Assembly: GCF_000834655.1 (NCBI RefSeq)
Contig: NZ_JXQQ01000049.1
Location: 1 to 64,000 of the forward strand
DNA length: 64,000 nucleotides
Reading direction: 5' to 3'
DNA from: Variovorax paradoxus
Lineage (GTDB): Bacteria > Pseudomonadota > Gammaproteobacteria > Burkholderiales > Burkholderiaceae_C
In this document: positions 60,474 through 64,000 of the stretch, in pieces
Position numbering within the stretch: the first letter of the stretch is position 1
How the letters are laid out: every line of letters begins with the position of its first letter
Made by a program: the position numbers and the translations under genes
Notes under the pieces: generated by a model
The model's database searches: none
Seen by the model: the letters and a program-made list of their open reading frames with translations, nothing else
What the model was told of the DNA's origin: nothing

Positions 60474-63400
60474 CAACCCGAGCGGATCGATCCATTCCGC
60501 AGGATTGGGAGCGAATTGATAAAAGTTGGTGCCTCCCCAAAGACGAATCGGATCCGCACTCACAAACCGCCCGCTTTGCGGATCGTAGTAACGATGCCGG
60601 TTGTAGTGCAGCCCCGTTTCCTCGTCTGCGTACTGCCCCTGGAAACGGATCGGATTTGCAACCCCCGCGCGCCTGGCCGCTTCCGAGATCGCCTGCTTCG
60701 CTTCGCCCCAGGCCTTGTAGCTGGCGCTCCAGCAGACGTTTCCGCCGGCGTCCGTCAGTTCCTGCGGCGTGCCGAGGTGGTCGCATTGGTAGAAGGCGAT
60801 TTCCTCGCTCCTGAACGGCTCGGCCCCGGGATGTCCCTGCCCGTTCCACAGTGGATCCTGCTCGATGTCGTAGGCGCCGCCATTGGCCTGCATCAACGCC
60901 TTCACGTCGGTCGTCGGACTCAGGCGAAGCGCCTCCTGCCTGTGCACCTGCAACAGCGGCACGAAACTGTCCTTCTCGTGCAGGTAGTGGACGGTGCGGT
61001 GCGATTCGCTGCCGTGGGCGCTGCTCCTTGTGCTCTCGTAGGCAAGGGTCTCCGCATCCCAGCCGAAGAGGGTTTCTTGCGCATCGGTCTGCTTGGCGAT
61101 GCGTCGGCCCATCGGGTCGTAGCGAAAGGTGGTGGTGCCGTTCTCCGACGTCGCACTCGCCATGCGGTTGAAGCCGTCCCAGGTGAAGAGGGTCTTGCGG
61201 CCGTTCTTCGTGCGCTCGACGAGGTTGCCCCGCTCGTCGTACCTGTAATGGGTGCCGGCGTATTCCTTGAGCAGGTTGTCCAGCAGCTTGCCAGGGGCGA
61301 CGGCGCGCGGCTGCTGGTCCTGCGGCACGACGGCAGATCCCGAGTCCTTCAGGACCGGGTCGGCGATATTGCCCGCCGGGTCGAAGGCGAACAGTTCCCT
61401 GCCCAGCTGGCTTTGGGCTTCGAGCAGGCGACCGACAGGGTCGTAGCGATAGTCCAGATGGCCTCTGCGGCTGTCGCCGATGCCCATGAGCTGACCGGCC
61501 TTGTCGTATTGGTAGTTGCGCCGGATGCTCGCGCTCGCAACTGTTTCGCCCGTGCCGGAGGGTGGCTTCGCATGCGAGACCTGCTGCTCCAGCAAGCGAC
61601 CCGCCGGGTCGTAGCGCAGGCTCTGCACCAGGCCGTTGCGCTGCTGGCGGACGGTTTCGCGATGCAGATCGTCGCGCTCCAGGCCGAGGACGTCCTGGCC
61701 GTCGAGCAGCAGGCCATGGACGTGGCCGCTGCCGTAGGTGAGCCACTCCTGGGTGTGGCCGTCGGGGCGGGTGCTGCCGACCCTCTGGTTGAGTTCGTTG
61801 TACCGGTGCTGCCACACCGCGGTGTGGTCTCGCGCCAGGTCGGCGTGGTGTTCGCGCACGAGGTTGCCCGCGGGGTCGTAGAACCACTGAAGCCTGGCGT
61901 CCTTGTTTCTTGCTTCGAGCAGGCGGCCGTTGCCGTCGTAGACGAAGGTCTCGGATTGCGCGTCGGCTTCGCGTTCGACGAGTCGGCCGAGCGCATCGAA
62001 GGTCAGCCGGATGACCTGGCCGGCTTCTTCCACTTCGGCAAGTAGGCCGCTGGATTCTTCATGGCGGTAGCGGGTCGCCTTGCCATCGAATCCGGTTTCC
62101 TCGAGCAGGCGGCCGACGGGGTCGTACCTGAACTCGTAGTGGCTGTTGTTTTCGTTCCGGAGCCGGGCGAGACGGCCAAGCTTGTCCCACTCGTAGTTCA
62201 GCGTGTGGCCTGCTGCGTCGGTGCGCCCGGCGACAAGGCCTGCAACGGTGTAGCGATAGCGGGTGCGGCGCTCGATTGCGTCGGTATGCGCCAGCAGTCG
62301 GCCTTCGGCGTCGTGAGCCAGCCGCTCCCTGGTCTGGTCGGGATGAAGCACTTCCTCGAGCTGGCCCGGATGGTTGGCCGCATCGACGTTCCCGTGAGCC
62401 GCCACCAGCGTCTGCTCGCTGAGCGGGGTGTAGGCGTATTTCGTGGTCTGCCCGGCGGCATCGGTGCTCTGCAGCAGGCGGCCGCGGGGATCGTAGCCCC
62501 AGGTGGTGGTCTTGCCGGAACAATCGGTATAGCTGGCGAGCTCGCCGGAAGCCGTGTAGGCGAGCTTCTTGACACCGCCCTTGGCATCGGTGATCTGCAC
62601 GGGCCGCCCGGCCTTGTCGTAGGCGTACTGGGTCTTGTGGCCCAGCGGATCGGTCTCTTCGGCGAGGTGGCCCTGCGGGTCGTAGTCGCGCCGCCAGACA
62701 CCGCCCTCCGCATCCCGCATGCCGGTCAGGCGGCTGAGCTTGTCGTATTCGAAGTGGACCTCGCTGCCGTCGGCCTGGGTGTGGGTCAGCAGGTTGCCGG
62801 CTTCGTCGTAGAGGTACTCATCGGTGCCGCCGTCGGGGTGGACGTGGCGGGTGATGTTCTTGGCGTCGTCCCGGAAGAACCATTCTTCGTTCTGGTCCGG
62901 GTAGATGACACGGTAGGTATAGCCCAGGATGTCGTAGTAGATCCAGGTTTCCTGGCCGAGCGCGTCGGTCACGTAGGTCAGGCGGATGTTCTTGTCCCAC
63001 TCGAGCTGGGTATCGAAGCTGCCGTCGTCGGCCCATTCGCGGATCGCCTTGGCGTCGGCGCCGGTGCCGTCGTAGGCCAGGTTCATGCCGCGGCCGGTGC
63101 GGTCGGTGTAGCGGGTGACCAGATGGTGGCTGTATTGATAGGTCCAGGCGGCACCGTTCTCGTCCTGTGCCGCAATCAGGTCACCGGCTTCGTCATGGGT
63201 GTAGGCAGCCAGCTGGCGAACGACCTGCCCGTCCCTGAGCTCCCACAGGGATTCGATGCGGCCGGTGATCGCGTGCGGTCGGATGCCGACGTGTGCAAGC
63301 GTGACGTCGCCCTGCTTGCTGAGGATGTCGCTGAGCACCTGTTCACCGGCATTCGCTCCATCGGCAATCACGTGGTCGTAGCGCAGGCCGATGGCGGCGC

Positions 63401-64000
63401 CGTCCCTGGCGTGCTGGGCAACCAGGCGAAAGTGCTGCCTGCCCTGTGCGGCGGCCTTGCCGGCCGCGGTGTCGACGAGCTCGTAGGTTTCGCGCCAGTC
63501 GGGCTGCTCGCCGGCCGGCAGCGGCTTGCCGAAGTCCAGCACAAGCAGCGTCTCGCTCAGGCGGGTCGCGCTGAATTCCTCGATGGCATTGCAATGGCTC
63601 TGGCCGACGGCGAGCCACGGCAGATCGTGGCTGCGGCCGTCTGCAGCGCGATACACCAGTGCTTGCCGCTCCCCAGACAACTCGACCACATCGATGCGCG
63701 TGGTGTAGGCAGTCAGCCATCGCGCGCCCAGGCCCGCATGGTCATAGGCAGCCAGGTTGCTGCTGTAAGTCCGGCTCCACACGATGGGCAGGGTGGCCGG
63801 CAGCACGAAGTCGGTGTGGGTGAAGCTCTCGTTGCCGAGCGCGAAACTGATCGACTTGCGGGTGCCGGCCTTGGCCGCGCCCTGCTTGCAGCAACTGCCA
63901 TTGCCCCGGGCACCACGCTGGGTGCCTACGGCGCCGAGTTCACCACCCGGCTTGGTCGCTCGCGCCTGTGCGCCTTTTTTCGGAGGGATCGTCGCGCCGC
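60084..64000 (-). CDS. RHS-repeat polymorphic toxin, 5' end outside window
   Basis: The frame is open through base 64000, so the N-terminus is missing. Visible in order: a DUF6531-like start (DFVLPATLPIVWSRTYSS), many YD repeats (YDPxGxL and YxYDxxGRL type) forming the RHS shell, the RHS-associated core (HCDHLGTPQELTDAGG, YADEETGLHYNRHRYYDP), the DPLGL cleavage region near 60473, and a C-terminal toxin domain of about 129 residues. The shell encloses the toxin. Delivery by T6SS is typical but no vgrG is in view. Low-frequency codons concentrate in the toxin end. Confidence 0.9.
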   Translation of the reverse strand, partial: GATIPPKKGAQARATKPGGELGAVGTQRGARGNGSCCKQGAAKAGTRKSISFALGNESFTHTDFVLPATLPIVWSRTYSSNLAAYDHAGLGARWLTAYTTRIDVVELSGERQALVYRAADGRSHDLPWLAVGQSHCNAIEEFSATRLSETLLVLDFGKPLPAGEQPDWRETYELVDTAAGKAAAQGRQHFRLVAQHARDGAAIGLRYDHVIADGANAGEQVLSDILSKQGDVTLAHVGIRPHAITGRIESLWELRDGQVVRQLAAYTHDEAGDLIAAQDENGAAWTYQYSHHLVTRYTDRTGRGMNLAYDGTGADAKAIREWADDGSFDTQLEWDKNIRLTYVTDALGQETWIYYDILGYTYRVIYPDQNEEWFFRDDAKNITRHVHPDGGTDEYLYDEAGNLLTHTQADGSEVHFEYDKLSRLTGMRDAEGGVWRRDYDPQGHLAEETDPLGHKTQYAYDKAGRPVQITDAKGGVKKLAYTASGELASYTDCSGKTTTWGYDPRGRLLQSTDAAGQTTKYAYTPLSEQTLVAAHGNVDAANHPGQLEEVLHPDQTRERLAHDAEGRLLAHTDAIERRTRYRYTVAGLVAGRTDAAGHTLNYEWDKLGRLARLRNENNSHYEFRYDPVGRLLEETGFDGKATRYRHEESSGLLAEVEEAGQVIRLTFDALGRLVEREADAQSETFVYDGNGRLLEARNKDARLQWFYDPAGNLVREHHADLARDHTAVWQHRYNELNQRVGSTRPDGHTQEWLTYGSGHVHGLLLDGQDVLGLERDDLHRETVRQQRNGLVQSLRYDPAGRLLEQQVSHAKPPSGTGETVASASIRRNYQYDKAGQLMGIGDSRRGHLDYRYDPVGRLLEAQSQLGRELFAFDPAGNIADPVLKDSGSAVVPQDQQPRAVAPGKLLDNLLKEYAGTHYRYDERGNLVERTKNGRKTLFTWDGFNRMASATSENGTTTFRYDPMGRRIAKQTDAQETLFGWDAETLAYESTRSSAHGSESHRTVHYLHEKDSFVPLLQVHRQEALRLSPTTDVKALMQANGGAYDIEQDPLWNGQGHPGAEPFRSEEIAFYQCDHLGTPQELTDAGGNVCWSASYKAWGEAKQAISEAARRAGVANPIRFQGQYADEETGLHYNRHRYYDPQSGRFVSADPIRLWGGTNFYQFAPNPAEWIDPLGLKKCAVVIGENQRRVDVYTRLSQPLAASQGYSLYTIKIYPDFSWSKEATFTGGPKTEAEWALSLEENRKFIELAKRNGCKIIDIGRDPKAVAEGKPISRYYQLERDMSESYANKLKISPSYVEGVLKGFK

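Noticed and set aside
60441-62045. 534-codon frames on both strands within the RHS gene
   Set aside because: Low-complexity translations produced by the repetitive YD-repeat DNA; the RHS frame itself runs uninterrupted through them.

Overview
This 64 kb window is GC-rich, gene-dense bacterial chromosome. Its gene repertoire and its intergenic repeats (a TTCGACAAGCTCGG hairpin family and a CCCTCCCC-GGAA-GGGGAGG family) fit the Comamonadaceae, and Variovorax or a close relative is the best guess. This is inference from remembered gene content; no 16S or marker search was possible. I see about 60 protein genes, no tRNA or rRNA, no CRISPR array, no insertion sequence and no gene-free stretch longer than 300 bases.

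Layout. 1-3.2 kb: a truncated winged-helix regulator, then a beta-propeller/DUF899/membrane-protein run behind a 25-bp motif that recurs exactly at 10.85 kb ahead of an AHSA1/GFA pair. 3.2-14 kb: small stress, hydrolase, methyltransferase (with a SoxR-box-like operator), nuclease and hypothetical genes, including a phosphatase-like protein with its nucleophile replaced. 14-19.1 kb: a compact minus-strand run of CNNM-type membrane protein, zinc-ribbon kinase-like protein, vWA protein, a divergent adenylosuccinate-synthetase-like enzyme and a small membrane protein, divergent from apaH. 19.1-26.8 kb: M20 peptidase with its LysR regulator, GNAT/MocR pair, LuxR and AraC regulators.

26.7-39.6 kb is an organosulfur locus. 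One arm (minus) carries an ABC ATPase and permease, three solute-binding proteins, a cytochrome c, a class II aldolase and a luciferase-like flavin monooxygenase. The divergent arm (plus) carries a DszC/SfnB-like acyl-CoA-dehydrogenase-fold enzyme, a fourth binding protein, a cysteine-dioxygenase-like protein and a four-domain rhodanese, joined by stop/start overlaps. Together they suggest uptake of sulfonates or related organosulfur compounds, oxidative C-S cleavage and handling of the released sulfur.

39.7-58.5 kb holds housekeeping and catabolic genes: an RNA helicase, a zinc metallopeptidase, dcd, purine salvage (guanine deaminase, BMP-type binding protein, adenine/adenosine deaminase), two MFS exporters, a lipoprotein N-terminal-nucleophile acylase, several LysR/AraC regulators and a stand-alone argC. 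Several divergent regulator gaps show clean palindromes. 58.6-64 kb is a polymorphic-toxin region: a large RHS protein (N-terminus outside the window) with an AT-richer C-terminal toxin domain, an overlapping VOC-fold candidate immunity gene, a pentapeptide-repeat protein and an AP2-domain protein.

The most promising candidates for undescribed biology are the vWA / pseudokinase / adenylosuccinate-synthetase-like operon, the RHS toxin with a VOC-like immunity partner, and the duplicated 25-bp motif that is coding in one copy and non-coding in the other.
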